A stretch of DNA of 48,691 nucleotides from Bacteroides timonensis (GTDB lineage Bacteria > Bacteroidota > Bacteroidia > Bacteroidales > Bacteroidaceae), in assembly GCF_000513195.1 (NCBI RefSeq), contig NZ_CBVI010000064.1, forward strand, positions 1 through 48,691, read 5' to 3'. Below the pieces are notes generated by a model, which saw only the letters and a list, made by a program, of their open reading frames with translations, was not told the DNA's origin and did not search any database. A program made the position numbers and the translations under genes. Below, piece after piece: positions 24,633 to 34,185 of this stretch (position 1 is the first letter of the stretch; every line of letters begins with the position of its first letter).

Positions 24633-26579
24633 TCAATTTACATTCACAACGGCTCGAATAGGTGACTCCACTGCTCCAGCATCATATATACGTGTTCCAG
24701 GTATGGTGACATAAGTCACATAGAAATCTTTCTTATTACTATATAGATGACATAAAGATGAAGTACAATAATACTCTGTCTCCTTATATTTATAAGACAC
24801 TCCCAAATAATTATAATATTGTCCTATTACCGCCATTTCTCCGACCGATGGTATATACCAGTCCATATTTAGCTCTGCCAATTCAGTAACCAAGGAAGAG
24901 TCATGCGATCTTATCAGTAACGTGTTTTTCAAGCCATTACCAAACTGGGGAGAAGGATTATTTGCCTCAAGGAGTTCTGAGAAGTCCACACTAAGAGAGT
25001 GTACTGTATTCCCCCCATCCTCATATACCCTGAATTGCATCAATGCGGGTTCTATAAGTCCATCCTCCCGAATCAGACTACTCCACCACTTAGATACTAC
25101 ATCAGTACCAGCTTCCATATTAGGAAGTTTATTCCCCTTTTTTGCCAAATGTATTCCCTTAGCCGGAAGGTTTGTTTTCCATCCCCTCCCCTGCAAAAAT
25201 TCATTCGGTATATAGCCATGATCATAAACCACTGTAACATATCTCGTAATATTTCCTCTTTTCAGACGAATCACCACATCATCATGCACTCCATTATTCT
25301 CCAAAGCATTCGAACCACCCGTCGGAGTATAGGTAAGCTCAAAGGTTCCGGAAGTTACCGGAAATTGCGGGGCGGTAATACTAATCCACGAAGGCAATGT
25401 ATTAACCCTTACGCCGTTTACATAATATCCTAAAAACGTGACATCTCCGTCTGCTTTAAACGAAACCTTAGTAGAGTAGCTTTCTCCCAAGTTCCACCAG
25501 TCCATCACAACCTTACCCGGTACAGAAATATATGTTCCGAGAACATCCCCCACAACCTCTTGCTCATCCCAGTCCAGAATGTTCAATGTAATTTCCGGCT
25601 TTTCGGCATCAATCGTTACTGCCAGTTCATAGCGGGTATTCCGGACAATGTTATAGTGTTTGGCTGAGACCTCCGCTGGGTTCAGGTCAATTTTAGTTGT
25701 TTTAGAAAATCCATTGACCATGTAAGTCAGCCGGATAAACTCGGCATTGCCATGATCACTGTCAGTATAGTTACCCACATTCTCAGGAAGGTAATAAGTT
25801 CCTATATCTTGCAGGTCATCACCGGCAGCCGATTGCGAATGGGTTATCGTAAATCCGGCAGAACTCTCGTAAGGAGTATATGATAAACCGTATGCCGCTC
25901 CGGCAGGATTTGCAGAAGCCGTCCCCGATTCAAAAAGCGTCTGCAAGTCGCAACCATTGCCAAACTCTATCTTCTGAATTACTACCGTTCCCAAAGCGGC
26001 ATTCTCGCTCTTTTGTATCTTCAAATCAAGCCGCACGCAATTACGGACTACATCGATAATCACCTTTTGCGGGTTACTGCGCGTCCTGCCTTCCGCCACC
26101 GTCACATTTTCCACATACCCCGTCATCAGCAATCCGGTAGATAAAGCCCGCGGATACGAAGCATACTTCACAAGCAATGTCTTCAACGCATCGGATGAGG
26201 ATGATCCCAAGGTAGAAGCAGCCGTCAACTTGCCGGACAAATCAGTAGCATCCACTCCGGAAGCCTCTTCATTGACAATAGCATAAACAGCTTTCACGCC
26301 TGCTTTCACCTTGATAATGGGATTCTCTATATGTCCTGTTCCCGAAACGTATTTCTGGGTAAATTCCAACTCCCCGGCTGTGTTATAAACAAACACGCGC
26401 AAGCTGTGTACCCCCGCCTCGCCATTTTCATCCGGCGTGGGCAGAGCTGTGCTACGTGTAAAAACAAGATTCATATAAGCATCCTCTCCTATATCAGACA
26501 TCTCCCCCTCCGCAATACACGAATGTAAAGAGAGCAGGCTAACAAACGCCCATATAAAATATGCCACCGTATTCTTCAT
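24633..26579 (-). CDS. DUF4906-like fimbrial accessory subunit
   Basis: The 648-residue lipoprotein (Cys21 in LLSLHSC) is beta-rich. The first strand YMNLVFTR ends in arginine 42. A conserved ALSTGLLMTGYVENVTVAEG (about 148-167) marks the T-shaped first subdomain of Mfa-like proteins, and an ARYELAVTIDAEKPEITLNI-type strand pair lies near 345. A BACON/DUF4906-like beta sandwich and a C-terminal MDWYIPSVGEMAVIGQYYNY domain follow, weakly like the DUF1566-type domains of its neighbours. It is an accessory or near-tip subunit by position (third after the shaft gene), with a 30-base gap to the upstream subunit gene. It could be the bridge between shaft and tip. Confidence 0.75.
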   Translation of the reverse strand: MKNTVAYFIWAFVSLLSLHSCIAEGEMSDIGEDAYMNLVFTRSTALPTPDENGEAGVHSLRVFVYNTAGELEFTQKYVSGTGHIENPIIKVKAGVKAVYAIVNEEASGVDATDLSGKLTAASTLGSSSSDALKTLLVKYASYPRALSTGLLMTGYVENVTVAEGRTRSNPQKVIIDVVRNCVRLDLKIQKSENAALGTVVIQKIEFGNGCDLQTLFESGTASANPAGAAYGLSYTPYESSAGFTITHSQSAAGDDLQDIGTYYLPENVGNYTDSDHGNAEFIRLTYMVNGFSKTTKIDLNPAEVSAKHYNIVRNTRYELAVTIDAEKPEITLNILDWDEQEVVGDVLGTYISVPGKVVMDWWNLGESYSTKVSFKADGDVTFLGYYVNGVRVNTLPSWISITAPQFPVTSGTFELTYTPTGGSNALENNGVHDDVVIRLKRGNITRYVTVVYDHGYIPNEFLQGRGWKTNLPAKGIHLAKKGNKLPNMEAGTDVVSKWWSSLIREDGLIEPALMQFRVYEDGGNTVHSLSVDFSELLEANNPSPQFGNGLKNTLLIRSHDSSLVTELAELNMDWYIPSVGEMAVIGQYYNYLGVSYKYKETEYYCTSSLCHLYSNKKDFYVTYVTIPGTRIYDAGAVESPIRAVVNVN

Positions 26580-26609
26580 CTTACCATATTTTTAAAAGCA
26601 AATATATGC

Positions 26610-28502
26610 TCATTCATTACCTATCGTTATCTCCTGCCTGCCGCCGTCGCGCCAATCCTGCACGGTGATCACTACCTCTATCCATGAATCAGAAAGGGTA
26701 TCGTCGGGATACATGGCCAGATCTTCCTCATCGGGATAACCCAACTCTTTTATCTTCTTTATATTCATTTGGAACCAGTCATTGCGATGTACCGCAAAAC
26801 GTCCGGTCTCTCCCAGTTGTCTGTCCACATCTTCCAGATTGATGCGGTAATAGCAATAGGATCCTGCATAATAGGCTGCGGTATATGACTTGTATTCCCC
26901 ACGCTGCCAAGTGCCCGAAGCATCCTTATTGCCATTATAGTAATACAATTCCATCTCGTCATACCACTTTCCGGTATGCAGGTTCTTCGCATCGTAATAG
27001 AATATGTACCAGCCGGGAAGTATGGTGGTTCCCCCTCGCAAGGCGGCATTGTCCTGCTCTTGCTTGGTGCGCTGGTAGGTTGTCATATCAATGGCAAATA
27101 CATCACCCGGAGCCTCCGGATAATAGAGCATCCATTGGAAGTTCTGAGCCAGATTGTTCATGGTTTTGTCACAAGCGATGAATTTTCGTTTTCCGTCCCT
27201 GTCCGTAAACATCCAGAGGTTCTTGTCCATACTGCTGAAAGGCAGATGCGTAACAGAAACGCCACTCCACTTCTGACCATTCCAAGTCCGGTTACTGATG
27301 ATTTCAAATCCAGGCATATTCGGATCCTCATCAATATTATATAAAGAGAATTTAGCCTTAACCACAGCATACGTTACATTTCCCCGCACCGGTGTCCCGA
27401 CAAGATTTTCAGTGGTATAGACCGAGCTGTTGGTCTTAGTGACACGAGGCTTGTTCCACGAGTAATCAGCCATCTTGTTCTGCCACATGCTGAAGTCTGC
27501 GTGTTCATTGTAATAAGGATGCGGCGTTCCGGTTTCACGCTCCATCAGATACATCTCAGCCGGTACATTGGCAAGCCACCAAGTAGCATATTCCACTGGA
27601 GTAATATTATCCGTCCCCACCTCATAAGCCTCCAATGTAGCTACAGAAGGATTGGGACTTTTAAACTCACGATAGACCATACTGTCATCAAACTTCAACG
27701 AAGCTTTTGCCAGCACACGGTCGGCATAGATAGTCACCAGGTTACGGCTGCCGGATGTGGCTTCTGTTTCTGTCACCCCGGCCTCGAGAGTGATACTTCC
27801 GGAACCGGTCATCATCATTCCCGTAGAGAGAGGAAGCATGCCGACATCATCAGGATTTGTAACAAAATGAGAGTCCACTCCTGCCAAAGACAAATCTATG
27901 GAATTTGCAGGCGCAGGAGCGGTATAGTTTTGTTTAGGAACATCCAGACGAATGGGATAAGAAGCTGTTCCTAACAAGAAATCCAGTTTATAGTTGTTGA
28001 GTTCCCCAATCGTAGTGGCGCCTTTCACCAAGAAAGCCTTAAGCTGACTCTCGAAAGCACCGGAATACTGGTCATAATTGGCTATAACCACCACTCTTTT
28101 CCTTCCGCTCATGATAGGCATGGCTTTCTTAAACGTGATGCCTTCGGTGATGCCACTGCCCAGATTGCCACTGCCATCTTCAGAAGTAAGGTTGGAAACA
28201 TTAAAATAGCCTGCCGTCTCAAACAAGTCATTGCTATCAAAGAAAATGACCGCCACATTCTTTACGGCATTCTCCTCTGCACTTCCATCAGTATCGCCCG
28301 CTGCACCGCCGCGAGTTTGGGCAGAATCGCCCAGCCGAAGCACAAAGTTGTAGTAAGTGTTTGTGCCGGCAGGATACAGTTCCTCCTCTGATGATGTTCG
28401 TTCGTCAAATTCATCGTTGCTACAGGAAGTATAGCATGCACTTCCCGACAGCAATAAGACTGCCACGATAAACCCGAACCTTATGTTGTTTCTGATTCCC
28501 AT
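26610..28502 (-). CDS. Mfa1-family fimbrial subunit
   Basis: From the ATG at 28502 the protein has 630 residues with a lipoprotein signal (hydrophobic 8-22, lipobox cysteine at 23 or 27). The first strand YYNFVLRLGDSAQTR ends at arginine 64, the likely processing point. The family hallmarks follow: VKNVAVIFFD, LSTGMMMTGSGSITLEAGV (about 235), WKP-type strands, GTPVRGNVTYAVVKAKF (about 382), and CYYRINLEDVDRQLGE with FAVHRNDWFQMNIKKIKELG near the end. The last strand DSWIEVVITVQDWRDG fits the C-terminal donor strand. An alternate start at 28532 adds ten residues. This is a second major subunit after Mfa1 and is most likely an accessory (Mfa3-like) or alternative shaft. Confidence 0.78.
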   Translation of the reverse strand: MGIRNNIRFGFIVAVLLLSGSACYTSCSNDEFDERTSSEEELYPAGTNTYYNFVLRLGDSAQTRGGAAGDTDGSAEENAVKNVAVIFFDSNDLFETAGYFNVSNLTSEDGSGNLGSGITEGITFKKAMPIMSGRKRVVVIANYDQYSGAFESQLKAFLVKGATTIGELNNYKLDFLLGTASYPIRLDVPKQNYTAPAPANSIDLSLAGVDSHFVTNPDDVGMLPLSTGMMMTGSGSITLEAGVTETEATSGSRNLVTIYADRVLAKASLKFDDSMVYREFKSPNPSVATLEAYEVGTDNITPVEYATWWLANVPAEMYLMERETGTPHPYYNEHADFSMWQNKMADYSWNKPRVTKTNSSVYTTENLVGTPVRGNVTYAVVKAKFSLYNIDEDPNMPGFEIISNRTWNGQKWSGVSVTHLPFSSMDKNLWMFTDRDGKRKFIACDKTMNNLAQNFQWMLYYPEAPGDVFAIDMTTYQRTKQEQDNAALRGGTTILPGWYIFYYDAKNLHTGKWYDEMELYYYNGNKDASGTWQRGEYKSYTAAYYAGSYCYYRINLEDVDRQLGETGRFAVHRNDWFQMNIKKIKELGYPDEEDLAMYPDDTLSDSWIEVVITVQDWRDGGRQEITIGNE

Positions 28503-28599
28503 ACTAAAATTATCTTTTTTCTTTCTTCTCATCTTTTATAAGTGACCGGGAAGGGACATTCAACCCCGCCCGGCCTGTTGTAGTATGGAGAATTCGGGA

Positions 28600-30450
28600 T
28601 TACATACCGACTTCCACGTTATTCATTGCCTTTCTAGTCCACATGTTGACTTTGATATGAGCCTGAACAAATGTATTGTTTGTCAAAGGTTCATCAGGAT
28701 CAACAGTCAAGTCCACCTGAGTCGGATAACCGATAGAGTTGATTTTGCTGATAGTCATGTGATAAGAATAGTTACGAACTACAGAATAATGCATCATGTT
28801 GGTAACACCTAAAGCCGGATCGTAAATGTTCACACGGTAATAGCACTTCAAACCTTCTGTGTTGGTAGTGTAAAGACCACAAGTCAAAGAACCGAAGTTA
28901 ATACCTTCATTAACTGTATACTCACCGTCAGCATTGGGAGAATAATAATAAGCACCGGTAATGATGTATTGTTCCAGATCTCCACTTGCATTCAACGTCT
29001 GGTCAATCTTAATCCAAAGCGTTGCAGCACCTCTAGTTTTCGTTGCAGCTGCCAAAGCCTTTTGATTGGCATCGGTCGTGATCTTCTGACCAGTTTGGAA
29101 ACCAGCAACAGCGTTTGCAATCTGAACATTGTCAATCTTAATATCACCTAAAACATCAGCTACCTGAGCAACATGATAACCGGCCAAAGCTCTCATATTA
29201 GCATCGCTGGCAGCTGCAGTTGATGTAGATTCAATTTTGAATGCTATGTTATAATTATAATTAAACAAAGAGTAAGAACCCTCAGCAATTGTAGTCGGGT
29301 ATGTTTCTTTAGTCAAAGTCACAGCATTTTTCCTGTTAGCATCATGGGTATAGCCACTCACATAACAGTCTGCAGTCGGAATATAGCTTGCTTTCAGAGC
29401 AGTATACGAGGTGTTTCCACGAAGAGCTGTTTCATTCGTATTTTCAGGAATGTAAGTTACATATTCCCGGTAATTATCAGCTGAAGCTTGAGTATCGTTT
29501 GTCAATAACTTTCCCGGGAAGGTTAAAGTCTCATCTACAATTGGGAAATAGCGATCTGCATCAACAGTAGTACCCGGAGCACTCCACAAAGTGTTTACGA
29601 AAGTACCGGTAACGTGTTTCATCGCATACTCCCCACGGTTTTGATTACGTACATCATAAGCAAAACTTTTAACCGTACCCACTTGATTTGCAGTTGCGGG
29701 AACAGGTAATTCCGTATAAATAGCCTGATCTGCAGAAGAGTTATAATATCCCAACTTTACGTCAATCTTTGCCGGGAAACGATTAACGAAAACCATTACA
29801 TGGTTGTCGCTTGAAGCCAACTCAGCTTCACTTTGAGTCACACCAGCCTTCAAAACCTTATCAGTCTCACCTGACATGATAATATAAGGGGCAGACGAAT
29901 CTTTAGTATCACTTTCAGAAAACAAGTTGCTGATATCAAAGTTGTCTGTTGAAGCAACCTTATCACCTAATTTTGCAACCACCTGATAGAACTTGGTATA
30001 TCCGTTAGCCTTATCACTAAAAGCCGTCCTCAATTCTGCCTTAATAGCATCAGTCATGTTGGTAACGACTACCACGTGTTTCTTTCCGGATGTCAACATG
30101 ACAGGGACTGCCGGAAAATCCCAATCTCCTGAAGTTTCAAGAGTCGCAGCAAGGTCATCTACCATAACTTCAGGCTCTCCCGTTTTCTCAGTTGCCCATT
30201 TAAAGATGTAAAGACCAGCCTTGTCTACCTTCGCCTCATTACGTATTGCCCCTTCTTCTCCAGCACTAGGAGTTTCCGTACGAGTTTCTCCACCTTCCCC
30301 TATTGCAATATTGAACACTGCATAAGTCTTCTCGCCTTCGAGAATCTCGGTTCCGTTATCCGGTTCTCCACCAACAACGTCATCATTGTTACATGCTGTC
30401 AATGCCACCATTGAAATGGCTGTCAGCGCAAATAGATTTCTAATTTTCAT
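28600..30450 (-). CDS. Mfa1-family major fimbrial subunit (shaft)
   Basis: The 616-residue lipoprotein (MKIRNLFALTAISMVALTAC, Cys20) has the long hydrophilic Mfa1 layout. Strand YAVFNIAIGEGGETR ends at arginine 57, KAGLYIFKW follows, and APYIIMSGETDKVLKAGVTQ (about 200) is the family core. ALRGNTSYTALKASYI and KCYYRVNIYDPALGVTNMMH lead to a repeat-like YSYHMTISKINSIGYP. The protein ends in a VQAHIKVNMWTR donor-strand-like segment. In Porphyromonas, Mfa1 loses its N-terminal strand at an arginine and then polymerises by donor-strand exchange. It is the gene following the anchor (47-base gap), the usual place of the shaft subunit. Codon use is even and adapted, as for a highly expressed protein. 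Confidence 0.85.
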   Translation of the reverse strand: MKIRNLFALTAISMVALTACNNDDVVGGEPDNGTEILEGEKTYAVFNIAIGEGGETRTETPSAGEEGAIRNEAKVDKAGLYIFKWATEKTGEPEVMVDDLAATLETSGDWDFPAVPVMLTSGKKHVVVVTNMTDAIKAELRTAFSDKANGYTKFYQVVAKLGDKVASTDNFDISNLFSESDTKDSSAPYIIMSGETDKVLKAGVTQSEAELASSDNHVMVFVNRFPAKIDVKLGYYNSSADQAIYTELPVPATANQVGTVKSFAYDVRNQNRGEYAMKHVTGTFVNTLWSAPGTTVDADRYFPIVDETLTFPGKLLTNDTQASADNYREYVTYIPENTNETALRGNTSYTALKASYIPTADCYVSGYTHDANRKNAVTLTKETYPTTIAEGSYSLFNYNYNIAFKIESTSTAAASDANMRALAGYHVAQVADVLGDIKIDNVQIANAVAGFQTGQKITTDANQKALAAATKTRGAATLWIKIDQTLNASGDLEQYIITGAYYYSPNADGEYTVNEGINFGSLTCGLYTTNTEGLKCYYRVNIYDPALGVTNMMHYSVVRNYSYHMTISKINSIGYPTQVDLTVDPDEPLTNNTFVQAHIKVNMWTRKAMNNVEVGM

Positions 30451-30497
30451 ACTTTCGAATAAAATTAATTACTAAAAATGTTTATTATCTCTCATTA

Positions 30498-31613
30498 TTA
30501 GATTTCTTCATTTATTTCTTTCACTATCCAACCATTAATCCAGATAGTGATAGCTATCCATGTAGAACCATGATTATGTTCGGGATCAATGCAACGGAAA
30601 TCCACCACTACATGATAATCATTGCACCAATCCAATGATTGCTGGGTGTTGTAATGCCCGGTCAGTCGTATCAGATCTACAAGGCTTCGTGTATACATCA
30701 CTTTTTCTGTTCCGTCATCCTGCACGGTAGTTATCATCAGCTTCTCAGTACTTCCGTCTGCCATCAAACGCATGGTACGTGCATCCGGCATCACAGCGGC
30801 TATGTCATCTATCACCAACTGGGGCGGTATATAACTTAAACCCGTCTGACCGGCATAAATATCAGGATGAGCAGGATCGCGATACATCGGAATATAACTC
30901 ACGTTACGCTGACGGGGAAGCTCGTTCATAAAAGTCATGTCACCGTTGGTTCCGGCAATGTAAGCACGGGTCCGCTTCTGATGTTCTGTACCAAAACAGT
31001 AATATCCATCATAATCCTTCCACCGTAAAGTGACATGAATATCATGTGTGTTTTTCAGCAAATCAACCGATTGTCTCACATTGTGTCCAGTGATTACCTC
31101 TGCCAATTCCGTCTTTCCCCAGAAAAGTGTAGTGGGAACCGGAGCTACGAAATTTTCAAGTTTGGGCATCACGTCAGGCACCGCAATTATATCGGCATCC
31201 GTCACCAACTTCAATTGTACTTCGTCCATAGTAGTAATATCCTTCTCCAAATCTCTGGTTATGCGGGTATCATCATAAAGATTTCCCCAGATGATGGACT
31301 GATATCGTCCTGACGGGAAATTAAAAGTCCTCGTATAACCATTAATAAATGGGCCAACCGAATCTGTTACATGCTCTTTAAACAACCCATTCTCATCAAA
31401 GAAAAAGAAATCTAATCGCGTAACCTCATCTTCAAAATAGTTACGGTTATCAATATTCTGGGTGTAATCCACACTGATCTCAAACTCTCCGGTCGTAGGA
31501 CAGTCTGAATAATCGTCCTTCATGTCACATCCGGTCAGCAGCAAGACAAGACCTGCCACTGTAATGCACCGGAAATAATATCTCTTAATTCTGAAATTAT
31601 TCATTCTTGCCAT
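30498..31613 (-). CDS. FimB/Mfa2-family fimbrial anchor lipoprotein
   Basis: The 371-residue lipoprotein (Cys29 in VLLLTGC, then DMKDDYSDC) has the FimB/Mfa2 signature: VTRLDFFFFDENGLFKEHV (about 64-82), FPSGRYQSIIWGNLYDD (about 99-115), PKLENFVAPVPTTLFWGKTEL, and a long beta-rich C-terminal half including HDIHVTLRWKDYDGYY and a final WIAITIWINGWIVKEIN strand. Mfa2 caps the shaft and fixes it to the outer membrane, limiting fimbrial length. It starts 2 bases after the OmpA/DUF3868 gene's stop, so the two are coupled, and it precedes the shaft gene. The retained final strand suggests it accepts, and does not pass on, a donor strand. Confidence 0.85.
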   Translation of the reverse strand: MARMNNFRIKRYYFRCITVAGLVLLLTGCDMKDDYSDCPTTGEFEISVDYTQNIDNRNYFEDEVTRLDFFFFDENGLFKEHVTDSVGPFINGYTRTFNFPSGRYQSIIWGNLYDDTRITRDLEKDITTMDEVQLKLVTDADIIAVPDVMPKLENFVAPVPTTLFWGKTELAEVITGHNVRQSVDLLKNTHDIHVTLRWKDYDGYYCFGTEHQKRTRAYIAGTNGDMTFMNELPRQRNVSYIPMYRDPAHPDIYAGQTGLSYIPPQLVIDDIAAVMPDARTMRLMADGSTEKLMITTVQDDGTEKVMYTRSLVDLIRLTGHYNTQQSLDWCNDYHVVVDFRCIDPEHNHGSTWIAITIWINGWIVKEINEEI

Positions 31614-31615
31614 GA

Positions 31616-33124
31616 TTATTTCTTCATATCCATTAATCCGTTATCCTGCATCTGCTTCAGATTGTCTTTCGCAGCAGAAAGACCGGCAGCAGCTGCCGTT
31701 TCAAGATAGTCCGCTGCTTTCTTATAATCACCCTTCAGCATATACATGACTCCCATTGCATTATCATACTGTTGCGTATGTATGGTCGATTGTATTTTGT
31801 CCAGATAACGTTTAGCCAACATTCCATCTTTTCGTGAAAGGGCGGCAATGGCAGCATTCAAATTGGCCGTCTCATCTTCGGGAAACATTCTCACAGCAAT
31901 TTCAAACACGTCACAAAACTCCTGCGACCCCTCTTCATAGGTATTCGCCACAGCATACATTTCATTCAGAGACAAATTCTGGGGACGAGTCATTATCACC
32001 TCCTTAGCTTCCTCAACATTGAACGGTTTTACATCATAATCAACCTTACAAACCACCCGCCGCAAGGAAGGAAACATCTCCTTGAGCATATAGTGGTACG
32101 TTCGCCCGTTTGCCAAATCCATTATCTTCTTTTCACGCCCGTTCTCAATGGGATAGTTTTCAATGATATCCAACACCTCTTGTTTGTCAGCCAAATCAGA
32201 ACCGATAAGCAACTTCACCAGACCATCCCAGTCTTCTCCACCAAAGTTTACGGTATAAGCTTTGGCCGGAATATCATAATGACTCTGCAAATAGCTTTGT
32301 AAAGCTCTGGCACGGCCTTCCGACAGGCGCTTGTTCAATGCCAGCGCCCCTTCAGGAGAAGCATATCCGGTAATATCTATATTCCGGAGCGTCACCCCCC
32401 TGTCATCGCGTATATCTTCAATCATGCTGCGAATCCTTGCCAGTTCCCGGGGATTATTGCCAAACTCCGGACGTATATCGGTTTTGTTTACTACAAAGTC
32501 AAGGAACGACTCTTCCTGCATAGCCCGTTGTTTCATACCGTCATTCTCCATTTCGGTTCTTTCCATTTTAGCCGGCACATAAGCCAATACCGGTTGAAAT
32601 TCATAGGCGGCTTTTTCCTCAAGTGACACATTGTCTACCAAACGCTTGACATCGAACTGGCTAACTATGCCGCATCCGCATAAGTCGGTCTTTGCATCCA
32701 GCCAAGCGTCTTTCATCCATGGTTCAAATAGTGTGACATATTTGTAATCCAGTGTTCTGTCAGATTTTCCATAACCTTTCTCTATAGCATACGGAGCGAC
32801 ATAAGCACTTCTCTCCTTCTCACCCATCAATGCCATCTGACGGATATACTCCTTATGCTTACGTTTTCCCTGGATTGAAACCTTCGGTAAGTTCTTTTCT
32901 TGTACCCCGTTAGTAAGTACAGGAATTATATCCATGGATTTCTGTGTCTCCACATTTGCCCCATTCAGGTTGATACTCATACTCAAATAGAGAGAATCCC
33001 CCCGTTGTACCAGTTCCTTAGGGGTAATATTGACTTTCCCTGCATAATTCGTTTCCTGCTGGGCTTCTGCCAGAACGGGAAACATAAGTGTCACTATTCC
33101 TATATAAAATATACTTTTATTCAT
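31616..33124 (-). CDS. DUF3868 / OmpA-like outer-membrane assembly protein
   Basis: The 502-residue protein has a Sec signal (MNKSIFYIGIVTLMFPVLAE, cleavage after about 21). A DUF3868 N-terminal region follows (ETNYAGKVNITPKELVQRGD, SLYLSMSINLNGANVETQKS). An OmpA-C-like peptidoglycan-binding domain lies at about 240-290 (NIDITGYASPEGALALNKRL, SEGRARALQSYLQSHY), and a TPR-like tail (AALSRKDGMLAKRYLDKIQ, YMLKGDYKKAADYLETAAA) at about 420-490. This family is standard in Bacteroidales fimbrial operons and is thought to help export or anchor the fimbria at the outer membrane. It ends 2 bases from the Mfa2 start and begins 8 bases after the DUF3575 gene. Confidence 0.85.
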   Translation of the reverse strand: MNKSIFYIGIVTLMFPVLAEAQQETNYAGKVNITPKELVQRGDSLYLSMSINLNGANVETQKSMDIIPVLTNGVQEKNLPKVSIQGKRKHKEYIRQMALMGEKERSAYVAPYAIEKGYGKSDRTLDYKYVTLFEPWMKDAWLDAKTDLCGCGIVSQFDVKRLVDNVSLEEKAAYEFQPVLAYVPAKMERTEMENDGMKQRAMQEESFLDFVVNKTDIRPEFGNNPRELARIRSMIEDIRDDRGVTLRNIDITGYASPEGALALNKRLSEGRARALQSYLQSHYDIPAKAYTVNFGGEDWDGLVKLLIGSDLADKQEVLDIIENYPIENGREKKIMDLANGRTYHYMLKEMFPSLRRVVCKVDYDVKPFNVEEAKEVIMTRPQNLSLNEMYAVANTYEEGSQEFCDVFEIAVRMFPEDETANLNAAIAALSRKDGMLAKRYLDKIQSTIHTQQYDNAMGVMYMLKGDYKKAADYLETAAAAGLSAAKDNLKQMQDNGLMDMKK

Positions 33125-33132
33125 ATATATCT

Positions 33133-33729
33133 TTATTTAATAAGGTAGATCAACGTAACGGCAGCTTTGGTAGGTCCCCAATAATTCTTATGGTTGTTAC
33201 CCAATTTATCTCCGCATTTCTCGCAGCGGAACTTGTCATATTTAAGATAAGCATATCCTGCCCCTATCTCAGCTTCCAGCCCCCATCGTTTCCCGATAAT
33301 CCAGTGATAACCATAGCTGATACCGCCGCCAGCAAGCCAACCCTCATAACGATGGTTCATGATATCCTCATTTTCAATTGATCCGAACATCTTGCCGGAA
33401 TCAAATCCCCATGGCAACATACCGCCCCAATTATATTGCGCGTAATGTGCATGGATTCCCCAGAAATGTCCGCTGAAACGCGAACAAGTCCAGAAGCGGA
33501 ACTCGGGTTGAATGAGCCAATGCTTCATTTTCCGGTTGCCCGGAAACGTCCATGGGTTATAATTTCCGGAGACTTCTATTGAGGTCCGGCTTCCTAAGCC
33601 AACCTCCACGCCAAGATTGAGAGTAGTAGTAGCATCATAAAGCAAATTACTCTTGATCGCCACTTCCTGGGAAAATACTCCGGTACAAGTACCCAAAAAA
33701 CAGAATGCCAGTATGAAAAATTTCTTCAT
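33133..33729 (-). CDS. DUF3575 outer-membrane protein of the fimbrial operon
   Basis: The 198-residue protein has a Sec signal (MKKFFILAFCFLGTCTGVFS) and the DUF3575 beta-barrel domain: KSNLLYDATTTLNLGVEVGL, MKHWLIQPEFRFWTC, FWGIHAHYAQYNWGG, GGGISYGYHWIIGKRW and AEIGAGYAYLKYDKF. Before the last strand is a CEKC pair (KFRCEKCGDKL). Members accompany fimbrial operons and are presumed to sit in the outer membrane and assist assembly or sensing; the exact role is unknown. It is first in the structural array, 23 bases after the Rrf2-like gene and 8 before the DUF3868 gene. A close paralogue forms the C-terminal half of 35943-36893. Confidence 0.88.
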   Translation of the reverse strand: MKKFFILAFCFLGTCTGVFSQEVAIKSNLLYDATTTLNLGVEVGLGSRTSIEVSGNYNPWTFPGNRKMKHWLIQPEFRFWTCSRFSGHFWGIHAHYAQYNWGGMLPWGFDSGKMFGSIENEDIMNHRYEGWLAGGGISYGYHWIIGKRWGLEAEIGAGYAYLKYDKFRCEKCGDKLGNNHKNYWGPTKAAVTLIYLIK

Positions 33730-33752
33730 CTAATTTTATCTTTAGTTTTATC

Positions 33753-34172
33753 TTATTCGGACACCATAACCAGATCCGAGACCTTTATTTTCAAGAGTCT
33801 CTCTTTCAACTGCTCGTCAAGTGTCTGCTCAAACCGTGCCAGTTTTCTGTACCTCGGATTCTCTTGATAATTACCCCTGCCGAACATAGAGACAAGCAGT
33901 TCGCCGATAACTACCCCGCCATGAAAAAGCTCGACGAGTTCATATAGCGATATTTCTTCCGCTTTCTTCACCAGCGTATATCCGACAGCGTTGCGGGAGA
34001 TATAGCCGTATTTATGCAATTCGTTCATCACTGAGCGACCTATTAAAAGGTCCATCTCACATTTGCGTTCCAAATCACTGCGCTTCATAACGTAGCGTCC
34101 GGTTCTGTCAGGTAAGCAACTCGCCAACTCTGCAATTGTTTCTATCGCATATACCACTTTAGTCGATAACAT
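33753..34172 (-). CDS. Rrf2-like winged-helix regulator
   Basis: From the ATG at 34172 this is a 139-residue protein whose start MLSTKVVYAIETIAELASCL is the first helix of an Rrf2-type winged helix. RKCEMDLLIGRSVMNELHKY (recognition helix, about 35-55) and GYISRNAVGYTLVKKAEEIS (wing) follow. It lacks the three clustered cysteines of iron-sulfur Rrf2 sensors, so it may sense nothing by itself or use another ligand. A TTG at 34178 in the same frame is a weaker start. It leads the fimbrial array, only 23 bases before the DUF3575 gene, and lies 14 bases from a 49-bp perfect palindrome that is a natural operator candidate. Confidence 0.7.
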   Translation of the reverse strand: MLSTKVVYAIETIAELASCLPDRTGRYVMKRSDLERKCEMDLLIGRSVMNELHKYGYISRNAVGYTLVKKAEEISLYELVELFHGGVVIGELLVSMFGRGNYQENPRYRKLARFEQTLDEQLKERLLKIKVSDLVMVSE

Positions 34173-34185
34173 AACCAAGCTTTTT

